A DNA stretch of 64,000 nucleotides from Adineta vaga. Its lineage: Eukaryota > Rotifera. The notes under the pieces were generated by a model that did no database searches, had not been told where the DNA came from, and saw only the letters and a program-made list of their open reading frames with translations. The stretch is taken from assembly GCA_021613535.1 (NCBI GenBank), contig CP075494.1, positions 5,518,001-5,582,000 of the forward strand, read 5' to 3'. This document shows, piece by piece, positions 44,089 to 56,996 of this stretch (position 1 is its first letter; each line of letters begins with the position of its first letter). The position numbers and the translations under genes were made by a program.

Positions 44089-47000
44089 ATGTGGCGATTA
44101 AGAACAATTTTATTCATTTATATAATGAATATTACATTATGTTTGGCCATTCGATATGATTGTGATAAGAGGAATGTATCATGTGGATGTGCTTTTAAAA
44201 ATGTTGAAATTGATGAAACTAATAATATTGAAGAAACGATACCTTATAGTTGGTCGATGATGGTCTCAATTCGATATGATTGTCATCAAAATGGAAATTT
44301 ATCTACACATTGTTGTGCTGGTACTATTCTAAATGAACGATATATTCTAACTGCTGCACGGTGTTTTGATCCTACAGATAATTCTTCATTACTAGCTGGA
44401 AATATAACAATTGCTGCTAACATTCATAGTTTATCACAAAATTGTCCACTAATTCGAGTAATTGATCAGATTTTTATTCATCCAAATTGGACAGTAACAG
44501 ACGAAGCTTTACATAATATTGCCATACTTCGTTTAGCTGAACCACTCGATTTTCAAACTGATTTTATTCTTAGTTCAGCATGCCTTCCGTCTCGAATGGA
44601 TACGTCAATTGAAATGATATCTAATAGCAGTTTAGCGGTAGTAGGATGGAGTGTATTTGGTAATGTAAGAGAAAGAAAAGATGACGTTTTACAACAATTA
44701 ATAGTCTATCCTATTGATTACAATGATTCTATATGTTCAAGATCAGCCAATGATCAGAATTTATTATTTTGTGCTGGAAGATATGGAGGTTTGTGAGCTT
44801 TTCTTTTCTAGTTCATTGTATTTACTACTTTGTTTTTCTTTATATAAGCTGCATGTTTTCGTAAGTAATCTGTGCTCTTTTTATGACTATTTTCGTTCTT
44901 TTTCCCTTTATTTATTAGCTGAAGTGGGTGGGCCTGCATTTCAATGGATTGGACATCGTTGGGAATTGGTTGGAATTGAATCTTATGCTATGGATGGATG
45001 TCCACGAGTTGGTTATAAAGGTCTTTTTCTACGTGTTGCAGCTTATTCTGATTGGATTGAATCAATTCTGAATTCTGATACGATAATGCCAACAACAGAA
45101 TCCATTACAACTGAGAAACTAATATATAATTATGAATGTAATAGAAATATACCATGTGGTTGTGGTTATAGTAATGTTGTTTTTCGACCTACTCGTATTA
45201 TCGGTGGAGAAGATGTAATTGAACATAGTTGGTCTATGATTGTTTCTCTTCGTTTGTATGGAAGAAAAGAACATTTCTGTGCAGGAACATTACTTTCTAA
45301 TTCGTATATTCTGACAGCTGCACATTGTGTAGATCGTTTTTCACTGACACATCCGGTAAATATTAGTATTATTGCTGGGGTTACGAATCGATCAGATTCA
45401 GAAGCTTATCAAAGAGATATTGATCGCATTTATATTCATGAGAATTATACAGATCGACCACATTTTCTTAATGATATTGCTTTATTACATATGAATCGTC
45501 CATTATATTTTCAACATAATCCAATTTTAGCAAAAACATGTATAAAACGTATTAATTCATCAATAATTGATATTAATCAACATCCAAAAACGGGGGCACG
45601 TCTTGTTGTTATTGGATGGGGTGCAATGCAACCAGGAAGTTTTCTTCAATCGGAATATTTGCAACAAATACGTATTTCTACGATTGATAACCAAGATCCA
45701 ATTTGTCAAAAAACTATCAATGATAATGAACTTCAATTTTGTGCTGGTTTATATAATGATGAAAAGGGTAAGTCTATCATTTCAACAATCATAAATAAAA
45801 TTCTCTTTGAAATGGTTTTCTTTCTCTTTTTGTAGATGCTTGTTTAGGTATGGTTTCATTATTCTTCAGTTGATTTATACTATTATATAGTTAATGTTTT
45901 TCTTCAGGTGATTCCGGTGGACCAATTTTATATTGGACCGGTCAATATTGGGAACAGGTAGGTATCATCGGTCATAACTTTCAGTGTGGACGACCTGGAC
46001 ATCCTGGTGTTTATACACGTCTTGCAAAATATTGGGAATGGATGGAAAATATTCTGAATAATACTAACGAATATTTAGAACCACCAATACCTGTTTCAAC
46101 AACGACAACATCCACTACTTTTCGTCCAACGATGATAACACCTAATCGAACACGACGAACCACGACTTCCTCGGATACCCTTTCAACGTCGTCAGTTACG
46201 CTCACTGACATATCAAGAGGAACAAACTTATTGACAATTCCTTCGTCATTACTTACCATTACTTATGATCATCCAACAGTAAGAACTGCATTTACTAGTA
46301 TATCATGGGCAACAAACAGACCGCCATATACATCAAGAAAAGTGGAGACACTTACTTCATTGTCAACATCTAGCAAACCTACCACTTCTTCTGCGCCAGT
46401 TACAACGAATTGGTTCACGAATATCTTGTCGACAACAACCAGATCCTTAATTACATCAAAAACAATAAATACACTTAATACGTGGCCATTATCAACTATA
46501 ACAGCATCCAAAACACTCTTACCATCGATTACTATGACTTCTAATACTCCAATAACAAGAAGTAAATTCACCAGAATGCCATCATCAACACAGAAAACCT
46601 TAAATACGATTGTTACGTTCTCATCCCCAATGAATGTGACTTTCGGAACTTCAGTAACAAAAGATTGGTTTACTAGGACGTCATCAATGAGTATCGAGAC
46701 TTCTCATGTACCATTATTAACAACAGTCATAACTACGGAGAGATCACAAGCGATGAGTTCATCGACAACCACCACAGTCGTCACTACCAATCCGCTATCA
46801 CCTCATGAAATAATTATAGCACCATTAACGACTGTTTTACCACGAAAGAAAATAACTTATGAATGTAATCGAATTCCAAATGAATGTGGATGTTCATTGG
46901 CCAATGTTGTTCTATCTGACAATAATCAGCGAATGTCATCAATCCATGATACTACTGAAGATTCTTTTCCTTATAGTTGGTCAATGTTAGTTTCCATACG

Positions 47001-47935
47001 TGAGAATAATACAAAACATATTTGTATTGGTACTATTTTATCTGATTCATTTATTTTAACTACTGCTCAATGTGTGATCAACTATCGTCAGAATCCAAAC
47101 AATATTAATATTGCAGCTGGTATTCATAGTCTTTCACAACATATTACAACACAACGAACAGTGATTGCAATTTATATTCATGAGAATTATACGGCTAACA
47201 TAGAACATTTACATAATATAGCAATTCTTCGTCTTGATCAACCACTGGAAGTGATTTCGCAACCTCTCTTCTCGAAAACATGTTTATCTGATGCCCAATC
47301 CTTTATGTCAACAGAACAGACGACAATAATCACCGTCGGATGGCCATATGTAACTATGAAGAAAGCCACATCCGATTCTCTTCAGCAATTGTCAACCAAA
47401 TCAATCACTAATCCAAATACAACATGTTTTCATTCAAATTACAATGATATCTATCAATTCTGTGCTGGTTTGTCAATCGATAGTACCAGTAAGTAAAACT
47501 ATATTCGCTGTTTAAAAAACAAATATTCATATCTATTGATCTAATTCTAGATACATGTAAAGGTAAATCAATTGATTTAAATAAACAAACAAAATCATCT
47601 CGTATAAATTTAGACAATTCTGGAGAACCGATTTTTATTTACAGAAACAAGTATTGGGAACAAGTAAGATGCAGATAGAAAAAGTCTTATTTATATATCC
47701 CATGACTCTATAGATCGGAATGCTTTCCAAAACTCATCGTTGTTCTTCAATTGGTCATTCAGGTATATATACTAGACTCTCAGCATACACTAATTGGATA
47801 CAACATGTGCTTAAAACTACACCAATACCTCAACGTCGACCGACACAAGTTAATAACAGTTTAAAACTACGACAGCAATATATTCTTATTCTAAATATTT
47901 TCGTTTTTATTATTACATACTTTTCTTCGAATTAA
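44089..47935 (+). CDS. Polyserase: three trypsin-like domains, only the middle one with an intact triad, 8 exons
   Basis: Exons 44089-44788, 44849-44860, 44919-45767, 45836-45847, 45908-47488, 47551-47562, 47614-47663 and 47714-47935 join in frame to 1145 aa. A signal peptide (LFIYIMNITLCLA) opens it. Domain 1 (about residues 25-290) has TAARC for TAAHC, HNIAIL for NDIAL and PEVGGP for GDSGGP, so all three catalytic residues are lost. Domain 2 (314-570) has TAAHC, NDIALL and GDSGGP, intact, with RIIGGE as the activation site. A Thr/Ser-rich mucin-like linker (575-830) follows. Domain 3 (845-1105) has TTAQC, HNIAIL and DNSGEP: the Ser is kept, His and Asp lost. The C-terminus ends in a hydrophobic tail (ILILNIFVFIITYF), fitting a membrane or GPI anchor. 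Three 12-nt microexons, each encoding the residues just before the catalytic-Ser loop, mark the three domains. Starting ATG 44089 precedes the signal peptide. Confidence 0.85.
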
Positions 47936-48032
47936 TCTAGCTGATTGTTTCAAATGTTGATATAACAGAAAAATAAAAATATACTAATAAAAAATAAAAA
48001 ATATGAATGTTCGATTATTGTTTCGTTATTTG

Positions 48033-48845
48033 TTAATCGTTATAAATTAATTCTGCCAAGACTGGTAAATGATCCGATGGATAACATTGATTTTCTGATT
48101 CAATTAAATGAGTATGATTTAATACTTTGAAATGTGCTGGTGTAATAAAAATATAATCAATACGATCACCTATGCCACTTGTTACATGAAATGTACACCA
48201 AGTACCTTGTGGACCACAATGCGATAATTCTGTCAATAGTTTGGCATCTTGAAGTATGTTATTTGATAGAATTGTACGATATGCATCTGATTCAGGTCCT
48301 GCATTGAAATCACCAGTTAATATCGCAGGTATTGTAGATCCAGTAATTTGTTGAATACGCGTCAAAATAAAACGAGCACTTTCTCGACGTGCAACACTTC
48401 CTCGATGATCAAAATGTGTATTAAAATAGCAAATTTCTTTGTTTGTTAAACGATCTCTAAGTTTTATCCAACTACATATACGTGGAAGAGCAGCGTCCCA
48501 TCCTTTACTACCAGGTGTATCAGGTGTTTCTGATAGCCAAAATGTACCTTTATCCATAAGTTCAAAACGATCGTGACGATAAAATACAGCAGAAAATTCA
48601 CCACTATCTCGACCATCATTTCGACCAACACCATATGAACCATAATCAGTTAAACCAGTTTGTAGATCAGTCATTTGTTGAGACAGAGCTTCTTGAACTC
48701 CAAGTAGAGCAGGTGCATAATGACGAATAAGATTAATTACGCGATCTTTACGAAGATGCCATTGATTTTTACCATCATCAGCTGTATCCATACGAATATT
48801 GTAGGTCATTACACTAAATGACAAGTTTCCTTGTTCAGATGACAT
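48033..48845 (-). CDS. Endonuclease/exonuclease/phosphatase family protein, microbial type
   Basis: 270 aa, intronless, no signal peptide. Motifs: SVMTYNIR at the first strand, PALLGVQEA (metal-binding Glu), FNTHFDH, AILTGDFNAGPES (catalytic Asp/Asn), RIDYIFI and CYPSDHLPVLAEL (Asp/His). The spacing (e.g. FWLSETPDTPGSKGWDAALPR) matches the bacterial/fungal EEP group rather than the CCR4/nocturnin-like pair near 11-14 kb. It lies 97 nt from the 3' end of the polyserase gene, convergent. Lack of introns and bacterial-type sequence make horizontal transfer a reasonable hypothesis. Substrate unknown (phosphodiester or phosphomonoester). Confidence 0.88.
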   Translation of the reverse strand: MSSEQGNLSFSVMTYNIRMDTADDGKNQWHLRKDRVINLIRHYAPALLGVQEALSQQMTDLQTGLTDYGSYGVGRNDGRDSGEFSAVFYRHDRFELMDKGTFWLSETPDTPGSKGWDAALPRICSWIKLRDRLTNKEICYFNTHFDHRGSVARRESARFILTRIQQITGSTIPAILTGDFNAGPESDAYRTILSNNILQDAKLLTELSHCGPQGTWCTFHVTSGIGDRIDYIFITPAHFKVLNHTHLIESENQCYPSDHLPVLAELIYND

Positions 48846-49278
48846 AACGTCTGAAAAAGTAAAGATTACATTTCACTTATCAAAGAAATATAAGATATGA
48901 AAATCGAATAATCATACTATTATCGCGTTCTTATAATCTCTCACTCTCTCTCTTTCCATCAAAAACTTTATGAATGTTGTGTTGTGCAAGTCAAAACGTA
49001 AAAATCTTATTAGTCGACAATTGAATCACTAAACACACGTATATACCGGTTATTTCAAAACTATCATCCCACTATAAGAATCTACCGGCATCTATATTTC
49101 GAAACTAATCCTACGAATCGTAAAAATCAGTGAATGAGCAAGGTATTATCTCTCAGAGTCCAATTCAAAAACTTGCATTCGATAATTATGATATGACAAA
49201 TATTTAGAATTTATTTTGCAAAAATTTCAAAAAATATCAAATAGCATTATCAAATGTCTATTTTTCATTTCGATGGAT
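48846..49278. other. Spacer, no gene seen
   Basis: 5' flank of the EEP gene and 3' flank of the cathepsin gene. A short CT-rich run near 48942. Nothing else recognised. Confidence 0.45.
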
Positions 49279-50498
<1,220 letters not shown>

Positions 50499-50967
50499 TG
50501 TTGACTGTATATTACTTGTCTGCTGTCGAAACGCAACTAAGGTTAGAAGATGAAGGTAGATAAGTCTATATACATCATATTATTTCAATGCAAAGATAAA
50601 ATTTCTTTTTTTTTGCTAGATCATTCAAGAAAAGAAGATCTGTGTCGTTTACTAACAACAACGCAGCAAAAAAACGGCATACACAACATATTCGTTATCT
50701 TTGTTATCAAATAATTTCGCAGGTGACCAAGTTTTTGAAAAAGAATCGTTGCTTTCAGTGGATCATGAATGCATAAGAGTCAAAAATACTCTTATGTTGA
50801 AACTGTGAATGAAATTAATCACATCATTTGAACTTCGATTGTAAAGCTTCGTTGTTTTTTGTGAGATGAATCGAGTCTATTAGCTGGATTTTAATTACAA
50901 AACATAGTTTATTGCATTCAGATAAAAAAACGAAACAAGCAAAAACTAGAAAGATACAAACTTGCTT
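50499..50967. other. Spacer, no gene seen
   Basis: 5' flank of the cathepsin gene and 3' flank of the ART+TPR gene. No feature recognised. Confidence 0.45.
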
Positions 50968-53010
50968 TCAATTAACATTCATGACCGAAAAGGTACGATG
51001 TGAAGTATTTATTTTCTCTACTTTGAATGATATACGTTTCATATCATGTTTAATATCAATCATATCAGGATGCGTTGAAGAGAAACATTTGTCTCGAATG
51101 AAAAATGCTTTTTTATAATAAATCAAAGCATCGGAAAACTTCTCTTGAGCTTCATATAGAATTCCAATATTTCTCAAAGCACTTGAAATTGAAGGATGTC
51201 CAGGTGGGAGAGAATTTGCATAGATATCTTTTGCTTTTTGATAATTCTTCAATGCTTGATCATATTGACCAATATGATAATATACATTACCAATATTCAG
51301 ATATGCATTGCCTAAACAAGGATGCGATGGAGGTAAACAACCTTTTTTCATTTCCATTGCTTTCAGATGATAATCCAATGCTTCAGAATATTTGTTTTCT
51401 GCATTGTAAATATTACCAATATTATTCAAACACCATGCAACATATTGAGGATCAAGATTATCGATTTGTGACCATAATTGCAATGCTTTTTCATAGGATT
51501 CTAATGCACGTTGATTTTCACCTAGTTTTTGATAAACTTCACCCATACTTGTATAAATAAAACCAAGACGTGGATGATCCTTTCTTAATTTACGTTGTCC
51601 AATATCAAGTGATTGACATAATTGCTCAAGACTTAATTGATAAGAACCTTTTTCATGGGAAACTTTTGCTAACGAATGATAACAAAGAGAAACATCAGCA
51701 TCATTCGGTGGTAATTCTTTCAATAATCGATGATAATATTTTTCTGCTTCATCGAATCGTGCCATATCAACAAGAACATGACCAAATAGAAGAAGTCGAG
51801 TTTGTCCGATTCCATATTGATTTTTCATAGAATCAACAACAGCTTGTAGATCATGATCTTTATCACTACATAATGTCATTTGAATGACCCAAATATGATG
51901 TTGATCAAGATAAATTCGATTAAGTCGAAAAACTGATCCTAACATCATTAAAACTTCACTTTCATCTGGATATGCACTTAATTGTGATATACTAGCAAAT
52001 GGTTTTACACCAATTCGAGTAGGATCAGCTTCGATTTCGAATAGAACTCGTTTCGTTTTTGTATTACTATCAATCTTATTCATTGTCTTCAGATAAAATA
52101 TAGCTGTTTCACATTCTAATGTTGTAGAAATAAAAGAATTCATTGAAATTAAATTTCCAACTGATTGTTTGAGAATTTCTAATTCATTATCGGATACGAC
52201 TTGACCACGATAGAGAGTTATTGCTGATGAACATTGATATTGTCGAAGTTGTTGTTCAATATCACGAATTAAAAAACGAAATCCAAATAATAAATCAATA
52301 TCTTGTGAACGAAGAGATTTATTTAATAAACGATAAACGAATGTTTCTTTCGTATACCAATGTATTGCTTGATCTGATGTGTACGTTTCTTTAAATTCAA
52401 TACTATGTTCAAGAATTTCTTCAGAATTATCAGGATATTTTTGTAAACATAAAGAAATAAGATCATCTTTGTCGGATAGTGATGCTATTGTTTCCATTCG
52501 AAGTAAACAATCGATTAATAATTGAGAATGAACAAACTGACCATCAAGATGACTAGTTGATTGTTCATTATGAATATTTCCATTCAGAATACTCATTGAT
52601 AATGAATCATCATCAGTAGCTTGATTTCGTTTCATTCGAGTACCACGAAACGGAACAAGTAATTCATCGAATTGATCGTATATACCTTTAATCTTAGCAT
52701 AGTTTTCTGACCATTCTTGATGGAATTTTGTGTCTACATAGAAAATATAAATCATAGATATTTGTGAACAATCATGAATTCGTGGTATTATCTGTTGACC
52801 TAATTCTTCACTAACAATCAAAATGAATCGATTCGTCGATGAAGTAGATTGTATATATTGTTCACATTGATCTATGTTGTCAAATACTTGTAGACTATCT
52901 ACTATTGAGCGAATTTTTTCTTGTCGTTCACTATTTTCTTTAGTATGAATCGTTGTATCCAACCAAAGCAGATTGTGTGTATACATTTTTGACTCACTAT
53001 TCATATGCAT
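50968..53010 (-). CDS. NAD-arginine ADP-ribosyltransferase fused to TPR repeats
   Basis: 680 aa, intronless. Residues about 12-120 form an accessory domain (LLWLDTTIH...RFILIVSEEL...MIYIFYVD). Residues 200-380 form an ART domain: LYRGQ supplies the R (about 268), MNSFISTT the S-T-S motif (about 292), and DESEVLM the catalytic ExE (350-352). A ladder of kinesin-light-chain-like TPRs follows: DEAEKYYHRLL, LGENQRALESYEKALQL, NKYSEALDYHLKAMEM, IGQYDQALKNYQKAKDI and EKFSDALIYYKKAF. All three transferase residues are present, so it is probably active on arginine side chains. No signal peptide or anchor. ART+TPR proteins are a large bdelloid family; targets unknown. The start is the first ATG; one two codons later is equally possible. 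Confidence 0.92.
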   Translation of the reverse strand: MHMNSESKMYTHNLLWLDTTIHTKENSERQEKIRSIVDSLQVFDNIDQCEQYIQSTSSTNRFILIVSEELGQQIIPRIHDCSQISMIYIFYVDTKFHQEWSENYAKIKGIYDQFDELLVPFRGTRMKRNQATDDDSLSMSILNGNIHNEQSTSHLDGQFVHSQLLIDCLLRMETIASLSDKDDLISLCLQKYPDNSEEILEHSIEFKETYTSDQAIHWYTKETFVYRLLNKSLRSQDIDLLFGFRFLIRDIEQQLRQYQCSSAITLYRGQVVSDNELEILKQSVGNLISMNSFISTTLECETAIFYLKTMNKIDSNTKTKRVLFEIEADPTRIGVKPFASISQLSAYPDESEVLMMLGSVFRLNRIYLDQHHIWVIQMTLCSDKDHDLQAVVDSMKNQYGIGQTRLLLFGHVLVDMARFDEAEKYYHRLLKELPPNDADVSLCYHSLAKVSHEKGSYQLSLEQLCQSLDIGQRKLRKDHPRLGFIYTSMGEVYQKLGENQRALESYEKALQLWSQIDNLDPQYVAWCLNNIGNIYNAENKYSEALDYHLKAMEMKKGCLPPSHPCLGNAYLNIGNVYYHIGQYDQALKNYQKAKDIYANSLPPGHPSISSALRNIGILYEAQEKFSDALIYYKKAFFIRDKCFSSTHPDMIDIKHDMKRISFKVEKINTSHRTFSVMNVN

Positions 53011-53589
53011 TCAAGTTTCGTTATTACTGACAGGAAAAAAAAACGAAATGAAGATAAGTAAAAATATTTTTCTGAAAGATAGATAAGCCTAAGTATGTTA
53101 TTGAGTTTTTGTGAAATTTATTATGTACTTATGAGAATCAAATGTCTAAAGATTTGGTTGGTGTAATCGTAGACATGATAACTACGTAATCGAATATATT
53201 TCAAATGTATTTAACCATACCAAATGAATCAATTTGACGATAAACTGGCACATTGATTACTATTAGTTATCCAATACGTAATTGCCGGAGAGAGAAAAAT
53301 CTTCTCAGACATATCTTATCAACTGTAACAGATAGATTTCGTTTTCTCAAAAGAAAATATGATCATAGTCTTTTTCATTCGTTGAAGTTATTGAAAATAT
53401 AACGTAGTAAAAATAATTACAAATAGTATCTTTTATCTTCGTATACATATACGCTGTTTTTCTTTCTTTCTTTCTTTCTATTCTTCTTATTGGTTATAGA
53501 AATAACTATGCGAACATCATCGTCGTCGTCGTCGTCGTCTTTTATCAATGTGTCTATATGTAGAGGAAAGAAAAGAAAAAAAAAGCGAA
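53011..53589. other. Spacer with microsatellites
   Basis: 5' flank of the ART+TPR gene, a TTTC repeat and a TCG repeat, then the tRNA. No gene seen. Confidence 0.45.
53461..53539. repeat. TTTC and TCG microsatellites
   Basis: TTTC units at about 53461-53479 and seven TCG/CGT units at about 53521-53539. Confidence 0.85.
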
Positions 53590-53678
53590 TCCGAACTCCC
53601 AGATTTGAACTGGGGACCTATAGGTTACTATGATTACTCCATTACAGCCTACCGCTCTGCCAGCTGAGCTAAGTTCGG
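53590..53678 (-). tRNA. tRNA-Tyr (GTA) with a 16-nt intron
   Basis: On the minus strand the segment folds as a cloverleaf: acceptor CCGAACT/AGTTCGG (7 bp) with discriminator A, linker TA, D-arm GCTC-AGCTGGCA-GAGC, anticodon stem GTAGG/CCTAT (one G-U pair), loop CTGTAAA with anticodon GTA, variable loop AGGTC, T-arm CCCAG-TTCAAAT-CTGGG. Removing a 16-nt intron directly 3' of position 37 (as in other eukaryotic tRNA-Tyr genes) restores the loop. Internal promoter boxes A (TAGCTCAGCTGG) and B (GGTTCAAATCT-like) are present. The CCA end is not encoded. Confidence 0.93.
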
Positions 53679-53742
53679 ATGTTGATGTAGAATGTAAAAG
53701 TACACTAAACAATGATCTTTTCCATAGGATTCTTTTCTTTTC

Positions 53743-53769
53743 AATATATATATATATATATATATATAA
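53743..53769. repeat. (TA)n microsatellite
   Basis: About 13 TA units between the tRNA and the next gene. Confidence 0.9.
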
Positions 53770-53808
53770 ACGAAAACAGCGACGTTATTCAAAAATAAAA
53801 AAAGTTGT

Positions 53809-55770
53809 TTAAGATGGTTGTGATAAGCGAGCACTGATACGTGTACGCCGTTCATGTTTATGTCGTCCGCATCCTTCGATGATCAAACCAATTATCTAAA
53901 GAAAAAGCATATCCATAATTTTGATAAAATCAAAATCATTTACCTTATTTTTATTTTGTAATGTAAAATAAATGATAATGACTGATAGAATGAAAATAAG
54001 AAAATATGATGTAAAATGATTCGTCCAACCATCGAAGTCATCATCATCATCATGATAACGATTTAAGCGTGATCCTCGAATATATAGAAAAAACAAAGAT
54101 CATTTTTATTAAAAATAATTCTATTTAAATCTTACGACTTAGAAGTTTCTTCCTTTTAGCATATCTATCATCATATTTCAGTCGATGAAATGTATCGATA
54201 TTCATCGGAGGTCGATTCTCATCAAGTTCTCCTATAAAATATGTGTTAGTTCTATTAGAAAATGAATGAATTCAAATGATGTTTTATCGATTTTAGTACC
54301 CGTTATACCAATATTATGTTAGAATGAATGGGTACCTTTAAACCAATTGTTTCCATTACGTTTATTGCCATTTCCGGCATCGAATTCTAAAATAAAATGT
54401 TGTTTTTTTTCTGAACAAGAAAAATTAGTTCTTTATCAGATCGTTCATAAACTCTCTCTCTCTCACGGTAACAATTAAAAAACCATAAATAAATCACATC
54501 AAACGAAAAGATATTTTCTTCGTACCTGCTCGAATGCCAGTTCGTCGTAATCGAACTAAAGCTAAAACAATTCATTGAACGTTAATTTATTAGCAAAAGA
54601 ATTACCTTCATTTTGTTCTTTCGGTTCTTTCAATGCAACTAGAATAAAGAATACACGCACAAAATCAGAATCATTTCTGTATATTCATTGAAGAGAAAAA
54701 ACGACATATGGAAGATATTTTTATCATTGTAGATCGAATGAAAAAGATTAGGTTTATCTAAATCAAACTTACTTCTTTTTTTAATCACTTGCGTTTCTTC
54801 ACCAGCAAAATCAAGAAGATTTTCTCTTTCTTTATCTAAATAATGCTTTCCTAAAAGAAATCAATTGATTACTATTCAAAATCATATCGTTTTTTTCAAT
54901 TCTCCTACGTCGGCCAAGGTTTCTCTGTGTTTTACCTAAATATAAAAGAAAATAACCATTTATTTTGAAAGAATCAATGATGTATTTACTTGATTTCAAT
55001 CGTTTTTTTCTAGAATCAAATATTGATTGATATTTATTTTGTTTTTTTGGAATAACTTCCTGAACAATTGATTTATTGATGGATAATTGATCCAATTCTT
55101 TTATACCTGATCAATATTGTACAAAGAGTTTTGAATAAAATCCTTTTCATTTACTTGTATTTGTTGGAGAATTTGTTTCTCTTGAAATATGAATTGTATC
55201 TACTATCGAATGATCTGATGTATTATTTACTGATGGAGCCGTGTTCAAATTTTCCGCATGTCGAATACGTGGTGCCATTTTATAGAAGAATCTTGTTAAT
55301 CGAAGTGTCGAATTCGTTGATGTCAATTGTGGACATAATTGTGTCCATGATGAACCAATTTGAATTCTTTCTTTCTTGGTTAATTTCTCCCATATCCATT
55401 TATTTGTATAAACGATTTTATGCATCGAACAGATTTGTTCGGATGTATACGAATGAGTATATTTGACGGGTGTCGGACGTGTTTTATTCGGTAATGTACA
55501 GCCAATTTCAAGTTCAATTAAGATTATTCGACATAAAATTGGTGCAAGATTTGCTGTGACAGATGTAGAACAATGTTTAGTTAAATCATGTATTAACATA
55601 TTATATTCTCTTTCAGGATTATCTGCAGATGTAACAAAATCACGAAGATCACATGTGATTTTCTTTTCTTTAAATACTTCAAAGATATTAACACCAATTT
55701 CATCATTTAAATCTCGAGTTTGAATACGAGAATATAAAAGAAAACTGAAAATAATCAATATGACGAGCAT
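53809..55770 (-). CDS. Ten-exon membrane protein with Cys-rich N-terminal domain, unknown
   Basis: Exons 55770-55155, 55106-54990, 54935-54909, 54850-54773, 54638-54606, 54561-54526, 54386-54336, 54231-54136, 54074-53944 and 53895-53809 join in frame to 423 aa. Eight consecutive junctions are phase 1. Some exons are tiny (27, 33 and 36 nt). The N-terminus is hydrophobic (MLVILIIFSFLLYS), then a Cys-spaced helical domain (TCDLRDFV, LTKHCSTS, LAPILCRIILIELEIGC, EQICSMHKIV, SWTQLC), a basic middle (RRTGIRA, KKQNKYQSIF), and a C-terminal membrane span (FTSYFLIFILSVIIIYF) before a basic tail. The Cys/helix layout loosely recalls KAR5/Brambleberry nuclear-fusion proteins, but this is unproven. The gene ends 130 nt from a tRNA. 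TTTTTTTCAG (55790-55791) precedes the ATG by 20 nt. Confidence 0.65.
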
Positions 55771-56996
55771 ATAGGAACAGGATAGGAATCTGAAAAAAAA
55801 GAATCAAGAAGAGAGAAATTTATTTTCATCACGACTCGGATAAAAACATGGAAAGTAACGACTGTGCTTTGTCAAAACGAATTTATATATATATATACGT
55901 TTAATTATTGAAGCGTACACAGTCGTTAAATTGACCTGATGTCGGCAATTTATCAACATTGATTGTAAAACTCTATATACGAATCAAATTATGATGAAAA
56001 GAAATAGTCGAGTAACTGATATGTCACTGTACTTTATTTGTTTTGAATATAGGTTAAAATTAATGATATCTGAATTGTTATAAACATACCACTTTTGTAA
56101 TTTTCAAATTTTAATCGTTTAAAACGTGTGATCGAATAAATTTGAACTTGAGAAAACGTCATTTATTCCTCTTGAATATTGTGTTATTTGTATAAAAAGA
56201 CACATGTGTACAATATAGATCGATTATTTTCTGCTCGCTCTTTTTTTATTATAAATTAGTGAATAATCACAAGTCCGATACGGTATACTGAACTCACGTG
56301 GATCAAAAAGTAGAAATATTTCTCTTGCTTGAACAAAAAATTAATAATTTTATTGATATAACCAATTTATTACATATCTTAGCAACGAATGATATCAATA
56401 TTTACATGATATTCATAAGTATAAGAGATTACGATTTTCTTGATAGATGTCACCAGTAGACACGAAGATTGTTTTCATATGATGATTGAAAATCTTATAT
56501 TATTAATTGAAAAATTACGAACTATTTGAAGGTAAAATCTGATAGGTAATAAATGATGTCATTGTATGCCTTGAATAAGTCAGAATTTTTATGAAAATTT
56601 TATTGTTTCATTTTAAAAAGGATAGTCAGAAGAAAGAAGATGTATTTGTATTTTGGTTTTCTTTCTTGTTCTATAACACATGGCAATACTATTTTTTTTA
56701 TTTACTGTTGTTAGTGATGATTACACCTGACGATGTATAGAGAAAGGAAGAAAAAGGTAATTGCAGACGACGAATTTTGTGCAGAAAGCAAAACATACGT
56801 GTTTGTGTATGTGGATATCGGAAGAAGTTAAATCACATGTTTTTTTTATTTTTACTAACTTTAATCAATGGATTGTTCGATTTCGTTTCTTTTTTTGACA
56901 TGAAAGTGTATGTTTTAGATGATTTGAATTATTCAAACGATCGGCAATCACGTCATTGGAAAATTATTCTTTTGTTAATATTCAGCTACGGTGCAT
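55771..56996. other. Long intergenic region, no gene seen
   Basis: About 1.2 kb between divergent genes, AT-rich. A TA run lies near 55883. A frame at 56777-57019 has no motif. A CAG acceptor at 56981-56985 lies 11 nt before the USP start codon. No RNA gene recognised. Confidence 0.45.

Noticed and set aside
46011-46571. Val-rich minus-strand frames opposite the polyserase linker
   Set aside because: Mirror of the Thr/Ser-rich coding repeat; no start context or homology.
51105-51830. Several plus-strand frames opposite the ART+TPR gene
   Set aside because: Shadows of the TPR repeats on the other strand.
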